Shown here: piece by piece, positions 40,855 to 54,347 of the stretch | How positions within the stretch are numbered: the first letter of the stretch is position 1 | Layout: every line of letters begins with the position of its first letter | NCBI RefSeq assembly: GCF_000208745.1 | Contig: NC_030854.1 | Coordinates: forward strand, 29,203,223-29,267,222 | Source: Theobroma cacao | Taxonomy: Eukaryota > Streptophyta > Magnoliopsida > Malvales > Malvaceae | Direction: 5' to 3' | Length of the DNA: 64,000 bases | Position numbers and translations under genes: made by a program | The notes under the pieces: generated by a model | The model's input: the letters and a program-made list of their open reading frames with translations, nothing else | What the model was told of the DNA's origin: nothing | The model's database searches: none

Positions 40855-41460
40855 ATGAGTCAATTCCAAAAAATTAATTATTAAATCAGATTCTAAAGTG
40901 GCCCTTGCGCAAGTGGGCAATGAACAGCCGTGAACGTGAAATTATTGGAGCATTTTCAATGAGATCCATTCACTTGTATTGACAATTGGAGTTGTTAGTT
41001 TTATTTATATTCTTAGAGAGGTGTCAACTCCCTAGCGGATTCCTAGCCAAATTTGGAGTGGTAACTTGTTTGCTACGGATGCTGCTTCTTTGTGCTTTTT
41101 TCCAGCTGTAGGGTGATGGATGAGTCTGGCCATATGCTGAATTTTTCTGGTGTCTCTGTTATGTGCTGCGTAGCTGTTCCTCTTCTTGTTGATCTGTCTT
41201 TGGGTGAATATCTTGTAAGGTTAGTGTTTGTTGTTGTATAATGCTGTGTATGGTCATGTTTGGGCTCTGATTTGAACTGAGCTTCAGACGAGTGTGTTTG
41301 TAAGGGGATGTCTGATTCGGTGTACGTATGGCGGGTTTAAGGTGTGTAAGCACTTTGACACTAAACCATATTGGCTATAAGTGCTCTACTGCATTTTCTG
41401 ATCCTGTTGTGATCAGGTTTTTATCCCATAAAATCAGTGATTGAGATAAAAAAAAAAAAA
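40855..41460 (+). mobile_element. 5'-truncated LINE: RNase H tail, 3' UTR and poly(A)
   Basis: The plus strand encodes remnants of a LINE RNase H C-terminus: LIIKSDSKVALAQVGNE, then IFNEIHSLV...GVVSFIYILRE and, after a one-base frameshift, LADS(L)AKFGV. Stops (TGA twice, TAG) interrupt it. It ends in GAGATAAAAAAAAAAAAA (poly(A) to 41460), as expected of a target-primed LINE insertion. A related RNase H piece lies at 59705. Confidence 0.7.
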
Positions 41461-41484
41461 GCGAATGTAGCACAGACAAATTGC

Positions 41485-41514
<30 letters not shown>
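41485..41514. repeat. (AAT)n microsatellite
   Basis: Ten AAT units just after the LINE poly(A) tail. Confidence 0.95.
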
Positions 41515-41516
<2 letters not shown>

Positions 41517-43765
41517 CCACGATGATAGCACAGGTATAGGTAATTATTTGATGTTATCTACATCTTAGATAAACCTTTCTCTTTCAGGATATGCCTCCTT
41601 AGACCAGGAATATGCACATTTACGATGTAATCCTTCCAATCTACGCTTTTCACATCGCATCCAAATTTCTTCTTCTCCTCTTCCGACATGCTTTTAAACA
41701 ATCCTTCAAGATTGCTAACATCAAACCTGACAGTTATTATGAATTATATATATTGTTATGATAGAAGCAACAGAACCAACATCGGGATATACAAGTAGAG
41801 TACAACAAACACAGCGTAAGAACAAGAACAGAAGCTATTAGAAACAAGATAGCAGCAGCAGATGAGAACAAACCGGTAGCAGAAGCAGCATAAATGAAAG
41901 CTGCTCAGCTGCAACACAACATGGGCATCACTTAAAAAGAACGCTGGACAAACACAAGCATGCATCAGCAGTTAACAGAGCATGAGGAATTAACAGCCAA
42001 ATAATCATGTGAACAGTATTTTAGCAGAAACTCAAGCATGGAACGTTGTAATTAACCATAGCCAAGGATTGTGATTTAATTAGATTGATGCACTTTAATC
42101 CATAAATTACCGTTAGAAGAAGTTCCTTTCTACAGAGCTTCTTCGTTCAGTGTACAACCTATACACAGCGTGAAGAGTTCTCTCATCACAATCACACAGT
42201 GGAAAATATAAACTCATATATTTTCTTCCTTCTCTTCTTGATCTAAGAATATTGTTATATTAATAAATAATATATTTTATTTAAAATTTAAAATATTAAT
42301 ATATATTTTAACAATAAACTTAACTTAAATGGATGAATCAAGCTCGAGTTTTCAAGGATTCAACTTGACTTGGACTGATTTATAAAAGACAATGCCATTA
42401 TTGTATTTATTGTTTTTTATTTGAGAAAAAACAATTCGAACTCAGTTTTTTTAAGTTGCAGATTATGCATCTACTATTGATACATAGGCTCAGGTGCCAT
42501 ATTTATTGATTTTAATTAAATATGAAATAGGTCAAATTATTGTAAAATTAAGTAAATATGGAACTGCTGGTATTTTGTAACTTTACCAGTAACTATGATA
42601 GCTGTACGGCATATAAATGGTCCCCAGATATTCTGCATGTTCCTTAGACTTTATAATTTCTAACAGCTTCGTGTTTGAAACAGTCGTTGCTGAAAATTGA
42701 TTTAGCAAAGCAACTTCTCTCCAGAGTGGAGAAGAGAAATCTTGTATTGAGTTATAGAACTTCATTTCTGAGACTTGGATCGGTCTGCCATTTGGGTCGA
42801 TGCATTGAAGTGTTGATAGACTAGTGTTAACAAATCCTCAAAAACTATTGGTTTTGAAATAGAAGAAGCAAGTGGTAGATATTGATGTCTGCTTTCTTGG
42901 CCAGTAAAACATGCTTTGTCATTGCTGCCAGGGTTGCATTAACAACTATGTCTGCTGGAACCTGCAATTTCTCAAAGTAAAATGGCAGCAAAGTTGTTTT
43001 ATCACAATTCAAGTAAATTTCTCTTTGGATAATTGACATTTATTATTAGTATTTTGATGCTCAGCCAATAATAAAAAATTAATTAACAAGGCACAAGGAG
43101 AGACCACAAGCTTTAAGAAAACAGAGCACAAAGAAACAATATAATTTCGACACATTTTAGCAATTTAAGTTAATTTGTATATATCAACACATGAGAGGTT
43201 TTATATAATCTTCAAAAAGAAAAAAGGATAAAAAAGGAAGAAGAATTAATAGTACTTACTATAGCAACGACACAATTGGGGTTTAGTGGAAAAACAGTTA
43301 ACTTCCCTTTTCCATAGTACAAAATTACAGGATCAACAAGCCTGAAAATGAGAGATAATATTAATGTGTATTAAAATATCAACATGGTTGAATAGTTTCT
43401 TATTAAGTGTTAAATTAACAAGAGATACGTACTTGTTTCCTTCAATCCAACCAGGAAAAGGGTCCTTGTATGTGCTTAAGATTCCACTTGGTCGTAATAT
43501 GACTACTGGTACTTTTCCTCTCAAGTCGTCAATCAGCATTACCGTCCATATTCTTTTGCCCTGTTTAATATATTGATTGAAAGGGAAAATCACTAACGTT
43601 ACTCAATTAGATTGAAAATCCTTGGTTATTCAAGTCAAAATCCTCATTTCATTTGAAAGATTTCATAGTTGAGATATATCAGAGAAGAAACTGCAATTCC
43701 TTTTTTTTTTTGGTTGAAAAACCTTTTCTTTTTTTGGTTAAATTTTTTTTTATGTGGATGTATAT

Positions 43766-43766
43766 T

Positions 43767-43803
<37 letters not shown>

Positions 43804-43806
43804 ATA
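43766..43806. repeat. (TA)n(TG)n compound microsatellite
   Basis: A TATATA run followed by about eight TG units, inside an intron of the reductase pseudogene. Confidence 0.9.
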
Positions 43807-44154
43807 TAGATACATCTTTGACCTCATCTTCCTAACCAGGGCTAGCAACTAATAAACCAAGCCTAATTAGATTTTTGGAGAAATTGCTTTATGAACACTG
43901 ACCCCTTTATATGTTCACTTTGCTTTTGATCTCATCTTTGCTCTATGGTGCAATATATATTGCACTTACCCCTTTATATTTCACTCCTTTACATTCCATA
44001 CAATTATTCGAGAAATTTAATGATGAGCTACTAATTCAAAAGTGAGTCTTTGAATTCCTAGTTAAGCTGTTGGAATTGGGCCAATAATTATTGTTAGGTC
44101 ATGTAGGAAAAATAATTGAGATAAAAGTGTCAGAGACAAAATAATATGTTTTTA

Positions 44155-44644
44155 GTTAAAATACTAATAAATAAATCTCTGAATTTTTTTGTTTTATTTA
44201 AAATAACCTTCTTTTTTTATTATGTTCAAATAAATTTCATATCTTATGATTTGCACTTAAATAGGTTTGTATATTGATGAAAGATGTCATATGACCTTAA
44301 CGGTTGTTTGACTCATGGCATCCCTAGCAAATATGGGTGTTGATGTGATTTTCTTTCGACATGGTGAAATTAGCTAAGTGGATTTTTTTTACTTGAGACA
44401 CATTCCAATAGGCTAATTTCATTATGTCAGAAAAATTACTATATCTATTATAAGTGTAAAAAATGTTAGTTAACAATGAGCCTAATGACCATTAAGGGTG
44501 TTGCCATATGATATCTTTTCTCAAGCAGAAAGGTTTATTTAAATAAAAATAATAAAATATGAGCTTATCTGGATATAATAAATGAATGACAGTTTTTCTT
44601 AAAAAAATTGACAAAATTTAGGAATTTATTTAACATTTTAGCCT
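44155..44644. mobile_element. Foldback MITE, about 490 bp, in the reductase pseudogene intron
   Basis: Left end AAATACTAATAAATAAATCT... with CTGAATTTTTTTG; the right end read in reverse is GGCTAAAATGTTAAATAAAT then TCCTAAATTTTGTC. The inner arms GATGTCATATGACC and GCCATATGATATC also pair. It resembles the element at 19532-19960. No coding capacity. Confidence 0.5.
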
Positions 44645-47600
44645 AATGTTTTTCATTTTACTACTTCTCAACAAGGACAAAAATGAGATCAAAGATTCGG
44701 CTATATATTTTTTTGGGTTTTTTAACAGTAAATTACTTGTTTAATGTTATTGGTTTGGCATCGAAGGTATTCATAGCTTTGGACAGGTCGAGTTGGGTGA
44801 AGCCCAATCAACATCTTGAAAAGTCAATGACTTGAACCCAATCAAACCATTTAATTAAGTTAGGTTTTTTATTAAAATTGGAATTGTACTCCTGCGATAT
44901 ACACGGATAAAAAAATATATATCGTAATAGTTCGAATTGGTTATAATTTAATATGAATTTTGTACACATTCAAATATATGATAAAATAATTGATTTAAGA
45001 ATTTTATGTTAAAAAGTAAAAATTCTAATTTTTTAAATAAAAAAATGAATTTTGTATAAAAATAAAACTTTAGAAATGAAATTATGAATTTGGTCATCCA
45101 AATTTCAAACATTGAGAGAAGCACAAACTGATCAGCAGCAACACCTCAAAGAACGGAAAAAAAAAAATAATGCGAGTTGAAAGACAGGAAAGAAAGATAT
45201 GAAAGGCAAAAATAGGTTGAAGGAATAGTGTAATATAAAAACAGGAAAGCCATGATGGACAATGATACAGGAGACACCATCTCTCAAGCCAAATAAACAA
45301 AAGTCAAAAGCCATTTCAAAGCACAGATTAAATAAGCCGTATAGGGAGATGTGAGCTTATGACAGGTTATTCTTTGAGAGCGGTAAAATTTGTTTATGAC
45401 TTTTGTATTTTCTTAATCATTTTTTTATCTTAATTATTTTCTTTATTTTAATATTTGACCGAATGAATTTAATTAGTCATTTCGAAAAGGCCAAAGACTC
45501 ACAACAATTCTCTATTCATTATTTTCACAACTCATCACATGGTAGCTTAATAAAATCATAACGTGACTAAATGTGGATCGAGTTTTGGATTTTTTTTTAT
45601 TTGTTATAAATATATTTTAAAATTAATAAAATGATATTATAACATTCTTGGGCCGAACCGAGTTCGGCTTGAACCTAAACAATCATATTCAAGGCCTACG
45701 AGTTGGATTAGACTAGTAAGTCTGGCGGGTAGACACCTTTAATTGGCATACTAATAGATTAAATTATTCTTATAATTAAATAAGCAATTTTAAACCCATA
45801 GGGAGAAACAGTCATAAACTTTTTATGCCCAACTCTTTCATTTTTTGAGCCACTACATTGTCTTTGAAAATTTTCTTGTAATCCGAAGCCAACTTTATTT
45901 CATTCTTCAATAAGGTAGGGAGAAATTCTTTAGAGTTTCCAGACCTGAAAGTTTCCCTTCCCATGATATCTCTTGTGCGTACCTTTTCCTCCATAAATCT
46001 TCCCTGTCTTGAATCTCTTTTAACAGAATCTGCAGAAGAAAGGACAAAAAACCTAACTGCCTAAGGAAAAATATAAAACTAATGGCTTTACTTATTTACT
46101 GGTTGACACAGTAATTTGATGTTAGCCACACATCTTATAATATTTAGCATTATTATTTTATATATTGATAATGGAGTCTTAAAACTTTCCAAACAAGATT
46201 AAAATGTTTTCACATATTTGTTTAGATATTTTTATTAATTAATTTATATTTTGAATATAACTTAACAGGGCATGTGACTATCTTTTAACTCTATTTATAT
46301 AATTTAAAAACTCTTAGTGATGGTTTATAAGATGATAATATTTTTTATTTATTAGATTAATATTAGAGTAAATTGCACAAGACATCCATGACTTTTGTGC
46401 AATATTTTATTTCACTAACGATTTTTAAAAATTAAAAATATTTCATATATATTCATTTATTCTGTCAAACTCCATTAAAAAAAATGAATTTAGAATATTT
46501 TTCAAAGTTGCCTTTCAAAATTTTTTTTTCAGAAGTTGTGATTCAAAATGAAGTATTGCACACAAGTAAGGATGACGGCTGCATTTTGCTCTTAATATAT
46601 TTTTTTGGTAAACATTTTGCTCTTAATGTTGATAAAACATATTCTATTATTTTATTTGACTTGAAACAGAAGTAAATCTAGATTAAACTATAATCCGGAT
46701 TTTTTCTTTGAACTTCAAAATTCCCTTATAATTACGCTTATTCCAATCGTGCTTGTTGATATATGCACGAAAAGCTAAAGTTTTTGGCACTTAGTAGCAA
46801 AATCCATTACGTTGCAAAGTCCTATTGCTTTTATTTCAAGAGCAACATCGTATCTGCAAAACATTTAATTTATCAGAATACGACTCGAGTTGTATCAAAT
46901 AATTTTTTTTTTTTTACTACTGGTTTGGTTGGTGAGACTAAAAAGTTCCTTGGTGAAAGGCACCTTAACCTTTGATCTGCAGAATTAACAATTATTTGGA
47001 CGTCTTGCTCAATTTCAGTAGCCTAGTCTTCTTACATTCCTAGATTAGAATCGCCAACATTTTCAACCACAGGAACCAACTTATTCCACATGAAAGCTTC
47101 GTAATGTTCTCCGTATGCTTCCTTCAGACACTTGAAAAGCTCTATATCCACAATCTGATTAACAAACCAAATTATATGATGATTTCATAAACATAGGAAT
47201 AACTAATACATTTTTGAACAATTACTGAAGTGATACTCGAGATTTGAGTAGATGAACGAACAGACTTCATTTTTCAACCTTTGTTTTGCAACTTCCTTAT
47301 CTTTTGCTCGGATCACGAGATAAATCTTAGCCACACCGGGCATTGTTCTTAAAACCTTCTCTACGAGAACTGCGCATTTGAAACTCATCAATGTCATAGT
47401 TGACAATTACCCAAAGAAAGATCATTGAATTCTTTAATCCATATAAATAGGGGAAGTAAGAATGTCCTGAAAAATGTATATGGGGTAGTATGAGAATGAA
47501 GGAATTAAGTATATACCTTTTCCAAAGAATCCAGTCGCACCAGCGACAAAAAAAAACCTTTCCTTGAAGAAACTTTTCGACTCCAACACCATCATTCTTC

Positions 47601-47689
47601 ACCTCTGGGTCTATGAATATTCCAGCATCAAGAGGTTTTTCCTTAAGTGTAACTTGTTCCTGGTGTTTCTCATTGTCTTGACGATACAA

Positions 47690-49192
47690 TGCAGTGCTCT
47701 TTTCTCCCTTAAGAATGATTTTTTATTTCAGAAAAAAGGTTGCAAATATATAGTTATATTTGTCTTGTTTATGGTTGTTGATGGCGAATGGAACAAAAGT
47801 GATAGATATTTACAAAAAATTTATGGTTGTTTTATCAATATTTATTTTAGAAATAGAGGTTTGACTAGTTTCAAACATACTCCAACTCTGACGTAGAAAG
47901 AATAGTGCCTTCGTGAATGGAGTAATAATTGCACATGAATTATTATGCAAAGAATTGCATAATTTGATTCGCCAACTAGCAAGTGTGGAAATAAAAAATT
48001 TCGTGTTTGTTAAACTAAAACTACAGGTGGCATAAATTAACTTTATCCTTTATCATTATCAAGGGCGAAACTAGTCAATTTTTATTGAAGAATTAAAGAC
48101 GAAGAAAAATAAAAATAAAAAATTTTAAAATTAATATATTTAACTTAATTAATAATAAAAAAATTTATAATAAACAATATTTTTATATAACATGTAAATC
48201 AAAAGAAATAAGAAAAGAAAGATTTAAAATAGTCTTTTAAAAAAATTGTGTTATGTTTCTTGGATTCAAATTTATCAATTATTAACTTTGCACTAAAAAG
48301 CTAATAATGTCTTTCTTAATATAAAAAATTAAATTATCTATAAAAACCTCATAATCTATTTTGTTCAAGAATCTTGTTTTCATAATTTTTATTATTAAAA
48401 AAACTCTCTCTATAGTTGTTGTAAAAATCGTAAGAGTCAGAATAAGATAAATTAATCAATCAATTTAGATTAATAAAAAATAATACATTGATGAAAGTTT
48501 AAGCAACAATCAACAGTGCAATACCACAATTTATATTTGAGAATTACATAACAATTTTTTAATTCTTAAAAACTGAAACCATAAAAAATAAAATTCACAT
48601 AAAAAAAAAAGAACATGAAAAATAGAAGATAGAACCCACATAACAAAAAAAAAAGAACATGGTTAATGGATTGTAGAAAATTTGAAAAAAAAATCTATAA
48701 AAACTTAGAATATATGAGCAAATAGAATAGAAATGAAAAAGATCAACAAATAGAAATAATAATAATATAAATAAAAAAAATAAGACAATCACATAATGGT
48801 AGTAAGTGGTTCCCGTTATTCCTTGTCCAAGCTGATAAGCTCATAAATCTCTCTTTAAGAATGAAGTGTATTTTGGTAGTGAGTTACAGAGAACGGAATA
48901 AAGTAAAAATGAAAAGATAAAAGAGAATAAAAAGAGAAAAAAGAAAGAGGGAAAAGAGATATGAAAAAACGTAAAAATTAATGTAAAATTGAGTGAAGCT
49001 TGTGAGATCATTTTATTGTTTTTTATTTATATTAATTATTTTAAAAAAACATTAAAAGAAAAAGTATATAATACAAAAAAATTTTAAAACTTTTGGAGGC
49101 TATCAATGCTACCATCCATAGATGATCATTATCATGATCATTTTTCAATAGTTACTTTGAAATATCAAGTTTTTGTTATCATATTATATATA
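47690..49192. other. AT-rich intergenic, nothing recognised
   Basis: Very AT-rich. The stretch from about 48058 (AAGGGCGAAACTAGTC) to about 49110 may be another small transposon because its composition resembles the hAT element at 37.7 kb, but no ends or TSD could be defined. Confidence 0.3.
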
Positions 49193-49197
49193 GATTT

Positions 49198-49482
49198 TGT
49201 TATGAAATAAATCTTAAAAGAACAAATAAAGATAACTTGAAAGAATAATTAAAGAGAAGAAAGAAAGTGTTTAGGGAGGAGAAAAGAGATCTTATTGAAG
49301 TGTATATTTACAAATGAACTGAGGGGGCCTATTTATAAGCAAATAACCCCTTTATATTGATAGAACTTACAAGATGAAGATAACACTTAGAAATTAGATG
49401 GATTAAATCTTAATCCAATCTAATTTACATCAAATCTAGATATAGATAGAATAAATGGATATTCACAAAAATATTCATAACA
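49198..49482 (-). repeat. 3' LTR of the copia element
   Basis: 285 bp, TGTTATGAAA...TTCATAACA. By eye it differs from the other LTR at about 13 bases plus one single-base gap. Confidence 0.92.
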
Positions 49483-50514
49483 CTCCCCCTTGAATATCCA
49501 TTGTATTAAGAATATATCTCGTTAAAACCTTACAAGGAAAAAATCTCATGGGAAAAAAATCCGAGTGAAGAAAAAAGAGTACATAATTCTTTTCAAGAAT
49601 GCGCTTATGAAATACTGCCTCATTAAAAACCTTATCAAGAAAAACCCAGTGGGAAAAATCTTGATGAAGGAAAAGAGTACAGTGCGTATTTTACTCCCCC
49701 TAATGACTGCATTATAGAGATCTTTAAAATGATGCATTCCAACTTTTCAAATGTTGCAATAAAAAGGGCTTTAGTAAACAAATTTGCTAGATTGTCACTT
49801 GAACGAATTTGTTGAACACTAATATCACCCTTTTCTTAAAGGTCATGAGTGAAGAAGAATTTTGGCGAACTATGTGTTTTGTTCGATTGCCTTTAATATA
49901 TCCTTCCTTTAGTCGTGCTATGCAAGCAGTATTATCCTCATATAACATTGTTAGAATTTTCTTCTTGGTTGACATGCCACACGTTTCTCAAATATGTTAA
50001 GTTATAGGTCTTAACCAGACACATTCATAACTTGCTCATTAGTTGCTAAAATTTCTGCATGGCTGGAAGAAGTAGCAACTATAGTTTGCTTTATAAAATG
50101 TCATGAAATAGCCTTACCTTCATATGTGAATAAGTAACCTGTTTAGGATCCAACTTTATGTGAATATGATAAATATTCTGCATCTGCATAACTAATTAAA
50201 TTTTATTTTGATGCATTTGAATAATATAAGCCCATATCCATTGTTCCTCGGAGATGTCGAAGTATATGTTTAATTCTATTCCAATGTCATCGAGTTAGAG
50301 AAGAACTATATCTTGCTAATAAATTCCAGCAAATGAAATATCAGGTCGTGTATTACTAGCAAGATACATTAATGCTCCAATTGCACTAAGATATGGTACT
50401 TCAGGACCAAGAAGTTCTTCATTATCCTCACGAGGTCGGAAAGGGTTTTTTTTTCACATCTAATAATCTTACAACCATTGGTGAACTCAATGAATATGCT
50501 TTTTCCATATAAAA

Positions 50515-51123
50515 TCATTTTAGCACTTTTGCTATATAATTAGATTGATGGACAAAAATGCCATTTGTCAAGTGTTCAATCTGAAGACCCAAACAAAACT
50601 TTGTTTTTCTAAGGTCTTTCATCTCAAATTCATTCTTTAAATAATCCACGACTTTTGATAACTCTTCAGGAGTTCCAATAATGTTTAGATCATCAACATA
50701 AACAACAATTATCACAAATTCAGATCCGAATCTTTTTATAAAAACGCATGGGCATATAAGATCATTTTTATAGTCTTCTTTCGACAAATATTCACTAAGG
50801 CGATTATACCACATGCGTCCGGATTGTTTTAATCTGTATAAAGATTTATTTAATTTGATCGAATAAATTTTTCGAGATTTCAAATTTTGTGCTTTAGGCA
50901 ACTTAAATCCTTCAAGTATTTTCATATAGATATCACTATCAAGTGAGCCATATAAATAGGCTGTAACTACATCCATCAAACGCATTTCAAGCTTTTCACG
51001 TATTGCCAGACTAAGTAAATATCGAAATGTAATTGCATCCACCATAGGAGAATATGCCTCTTCATAATCAATACCAGGCTTTTGGGTAAAACCTTGTGCG
51101 ACAAGCCATGCTTTATATCTCAC
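50515..51123 (-). pseudogene. Copia reverse transcriptase fragment
   Basis: 202 open codons holding the copia reverse transcriptase core: AWLVAQGFTQKPGIDYEEA, SPMVDAITFRYLLSLAI, MDVVTAYLYGSLDSDIYM, LYRLKQSGRMWYNRL and the catalytic YVDD. It is cut off from integrase upstream and RNase H downstream by stops, so it is a remnant of the polyprotein. The usual F-N-G in DVVTAFLNG is YLYG here. Confidence 0.9.
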
Positions 51124-52259
51124 AATATCATTTGTCTCATTTCATTTTTGCACAAATACCCATTTATATCCCATTAGTTTTACACTATTTGGCATGTGGA
51201 CTATAGGTCCAAAAACTTTACATTTTGCAATTGAATTCAATTCCACTTCGATTGCGTCTTTTCACATTGACCAATTATTTATATGTCTACATTCTTCAAT
51301 AAATATAAATTCAAGATCCTCGTTTTTCTTTGATAATAATGAGCTCTATATTATATACAAAATATCTTCGATGTTTATTTACCGGTTCCATCTTTTCCCA
51401 TCATGACATAATTGATTGAGATCTCTTTATTTTCAATGATTTCAGGTACCTGAATTTCTTTTGAAAATTTTTTTTTCAATTATGTCAGAGGTCTCTTCTA
51501 AAGTTTCTACTTCCTCTTTCTAACCATCTTAAATATCTGCTCCTTTTTCATTTCGAGGATTTTATCTTTGGAACCAATTGATTTCCACGCTTCTGGCGTG
51601 CCTTGTCCTACAGGGACATCAATGCTAATAGGAGCATTTGCAGTTGGTATATTAGATTTAGTTATTTCCTTTAGGTCAGTAAATACGTCTGGCAACTGAT
51701 TTGCTATATTTTGTAAAATAATTATCTTTTGAACTTTATGTTCATATTGCTTTGTGCGAGGATCAAAACTAAATAATGATAATTCAGTCTAAGAAATTTC
51801 ATCTTTTAGCTGCTTATTTTCTCCCCCTAATGTTGGAAAAATTATTTCATCAAAATAACAATTGACAAACTTTGTCATAAATAAATCTCATATCGATAGT
51901 TCTAAATATTTAATTACAAATGGAGATTTGTATCCAATATATATTCCTAACCTTCTTGAAAGACACATCTTTGTGCATTGTGGTGGATCAATTGAAACAT
52001 ATACCGCGCATCTAAAAAAATTATTAGATGGAAAATATTTGGTTCCTGACCATAAACCAATTGTATAGAGAGAATTTATAATAACTCGTTTGGCCTGATG
52101 CATACAAATGCTGCTGCATCCAAAATAGCATGCCCCCAAGTCAACATTGGGAGTTTGAATTTCATAAGCTTGCAATCAGTTGGAAGTATTTAATAAATAA
52201 TTCTGCTAGACCATTTTGTATATAAACATAAGCAACAAGCTGTTCAATAGTTATTCCAA

Positions 52260-52520
52260 CTAATATGCAATATTATACGCTTGAGATGTAAATTCACCAG
52301 CATTATCAAGACAAATAATCTTGATTATATAACTAGGAAAATATGCTTGCAAATGAATGATTGTAAATGCCAAATTGCAAGCTGATAATAAGCACACATG
52401 TGACCATTTAGTCGATGCATCGATTAAAATCGTAAAATATCTAAATGGTTCACATGGTGGATATATGAATCCACATATAATCTTGAATATTATTAAAAAA
52501 TGTAGAGAATTCAGTCCCAA
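52260..52520 (-). pseudogene. Copia integrase core fragment
   Basis: 86 codons with CEPFRYFTILIDASTKWSHV and IKIICLDNAGEFTSQA, matching the D...DNxGEF part of the copia integrase catalytic core. It is flanked by stops. The post-integrase piece follows in another frame at 52175-51888 (FRCAVYVSIDPPQ, RRLGIYIGYKSP). Confidence 0.85.
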
Positions 52521-53554
52521 CTTTAGTTGGTGGTAGCCTTATAATTTATTTGCCTTTAGAGCAAGTAGCACATAAAATTCATTAGATTAAAATTTTTTTG
52601 GTTTTTCAATGAATGATCATATAAATTTTTAGTCATTTTTTGCATCATTATTGATCCGGGATGGTCTAACCAGTCATGCCAAACATTAAATAATTAGTAA
52701 ACTTCTGGTTTACTATGAGTTTCAATTATTCTAATATTTGTATAGTTTAATTCTAAGAACAAAGCGAGTAATTTTTTTTCAACACACACTTTGTACTTGA
52801 GATAATAGATGTAATATAGAGGTATTAAATGTCTCTTTCATTCGTTGTCTTAATATGACATCTATTCAGACAAATATTTTTTAAACTTAATAAACGTCTT
52901 TGAGACTTAATAGAAAATAATACATCCTTAAGGTAGTAAAATATTAGCTCTTCTGGAGCTTTCAATTAATCTTGTACTACCAAGTATTGAATTGACATTG
53001 ATTTTTTTTTTCGTTATCAAGTAGGAAAAATATTTCTTGTTTTTAAATATAGTGTGTGTTATAGCAATGTCTACTAGACATATATTTACATCATAGATCT
53101 TAGATCCAATAATATGAATATCTATAAATATATACAATAAGAAACTTACAAGTTAACATAAAAGAATATTAAACATAGAATAAGAACATATCATTTAAAC
53201 ATAGTAAAGCGTCTTTATAATATAGTTATACTAAAACATACCAATTAGTATTAAGTTCATTCTCAAATATTCCCATTACTAATTAAATGATCAATTCCTT
53301 CTATAAGACAAGAAAATCAACCATGAATATTTTCGTTACCAATCATATAATCAATTCCTCTTTCAGGATGGATAAATATCTTAATGTGCTATATCAACTT
53401 GGCCATGATTGAAATCATCACAAGATGTTTTAGTTTTCAGTGATGCTTGATACAATTCAAAATGTACAATAACTACGTAACCAATGGTCTTTCATGCCAC
53501 ATCAATGACAATATGTTTTCTATATTCCTTTTTTTTTTATTTTTGTATTTTCAT

Positions 53555-53795
53555 TATTCATCCACTTCTGATGGGTTGAAAGTATTCATCCACTTTTTGA
53601 TGCATTATTCATTTTTGGTGAGTAGTGGGTTACGGTATTCATCCACTTCTGGTGGTAAAATTATCCATCTACTTTTGGTGGCAAAATCATCCATCCACTT
53701 CTGGTGGCAAAATTATCCTTAGATACTAATAGTAAAATTATCGATCCACTTCTGATGGTAAAATTATTATCCACTTCTGGTGGTAAAATTAGAAT
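53555..53795. repeat. Short tandem repeats inside the copia element
   Basis: Eight or so copies of CATCCACTTCTGGTGG followed by a variable spacer (often CAAAATTAT), in the gag part of the element. A weaker series, CATTCACTTCAGGGAATG, follows at 53868-54050. Confidence 0.75.
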
Positions 53796-54347
53796 TAAAA
53801 TAGTAATAGTGTAAATTATTATAACCACTTCTTTCATATCTATGATCATAATTATTAAATAAAGTCTCATTCACTTCAAAGAATAGATAGATTCATGACC
53901 ATGACCATGATGTCGCATTCACTTCAGGGAATGGATAAATTTATAATTTTTTTTATTAGTAGCTCATTTGTCACATTCACTTCAGGGAATGAATATTATG
54001 ATTTTTCATTAATAGCTATAAAATAGCAAATTCACTTTTCAATCAAGGGACAGAATAAAATATATACTATATGATAGTAAAATTCATATTAAAGTTGATT
54101 TTTAGATAATAAGAATATTAAAGAGATATCAAATCACTTGATTTATTACAACCAAAACAATTAAAGATCAACCATTGTAATTCTTTTAAAGCTTGGAGAT
54201 GATGAAAACAAAATAATAGCAACGCTTACCTAATTTGCTAAAACTATAAATCAAAATCGAATCGTTGAAATCCTTTTGAAGTTTGAAGATGATGAAAACA
54301 AAATAATTCCAAAACTTGAGAGATCAGAGAGGATTGTGCCGATAACG

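Larger units (their letters stand above)
41558..47689 (-). pseudogene. Decayed fatty acyl-CoA/ACP reductase (FAR2/MS2-like)
   Basis: Minus-strand exon remnants, in order: 47689-47517 (ends KFLQGKVFF then, one frame off, VAGATGFFGK, the NAD(P)-binding motif), 47369-47266 (VLVEKVLRTMPGVAKIYLVI), 47154-about 46975 (ELFKCLKEAYGEHYEAF ... two stops ... VNSAD), 46853-about 46780 (RYDVALEIKAIGLCNVMDF), about 46035-45812 (FLPTLLKNEIKLASDYKK), 43560-43433 (VPVVILRPSGILSTYKDPF), 43341-43260 (LVDPVILYYGKGKLTVF), 42961-42587 (VPADIVVNATLAAMTKH ... frameshifts ... MKFYNSIQDFSSPLWREV) and 41726-41558 (SVDWKDYIVNVHIPGLRR). Known: FARs reduce acyl chains to alcohols for cutin, wax, suberin or pollen exine. 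Broken by a T9 frameshift in GATGFFG, in-frame stops, loss of the segment that normally carries the catalytic YxxxK motif, and a deletion in the C-terminal part. Splice sites mostly survive, so decay is recent. Confidence 0.85.

Noticed and set aside
41750..42190. Possible copia solo LTR (TGTTATGATAGAAGC... ) in a reductase pseudogene intron
   Set aside because: No convincing opposite terminus or target duplication could be seen.
45094..45314. Two overlapping hydrophobic ORFs on the minus strand
   Set aside because: They fall in the large intron of the reductase pseudogene and show no homology; AT-biased codons explain the Phe/Leu content.
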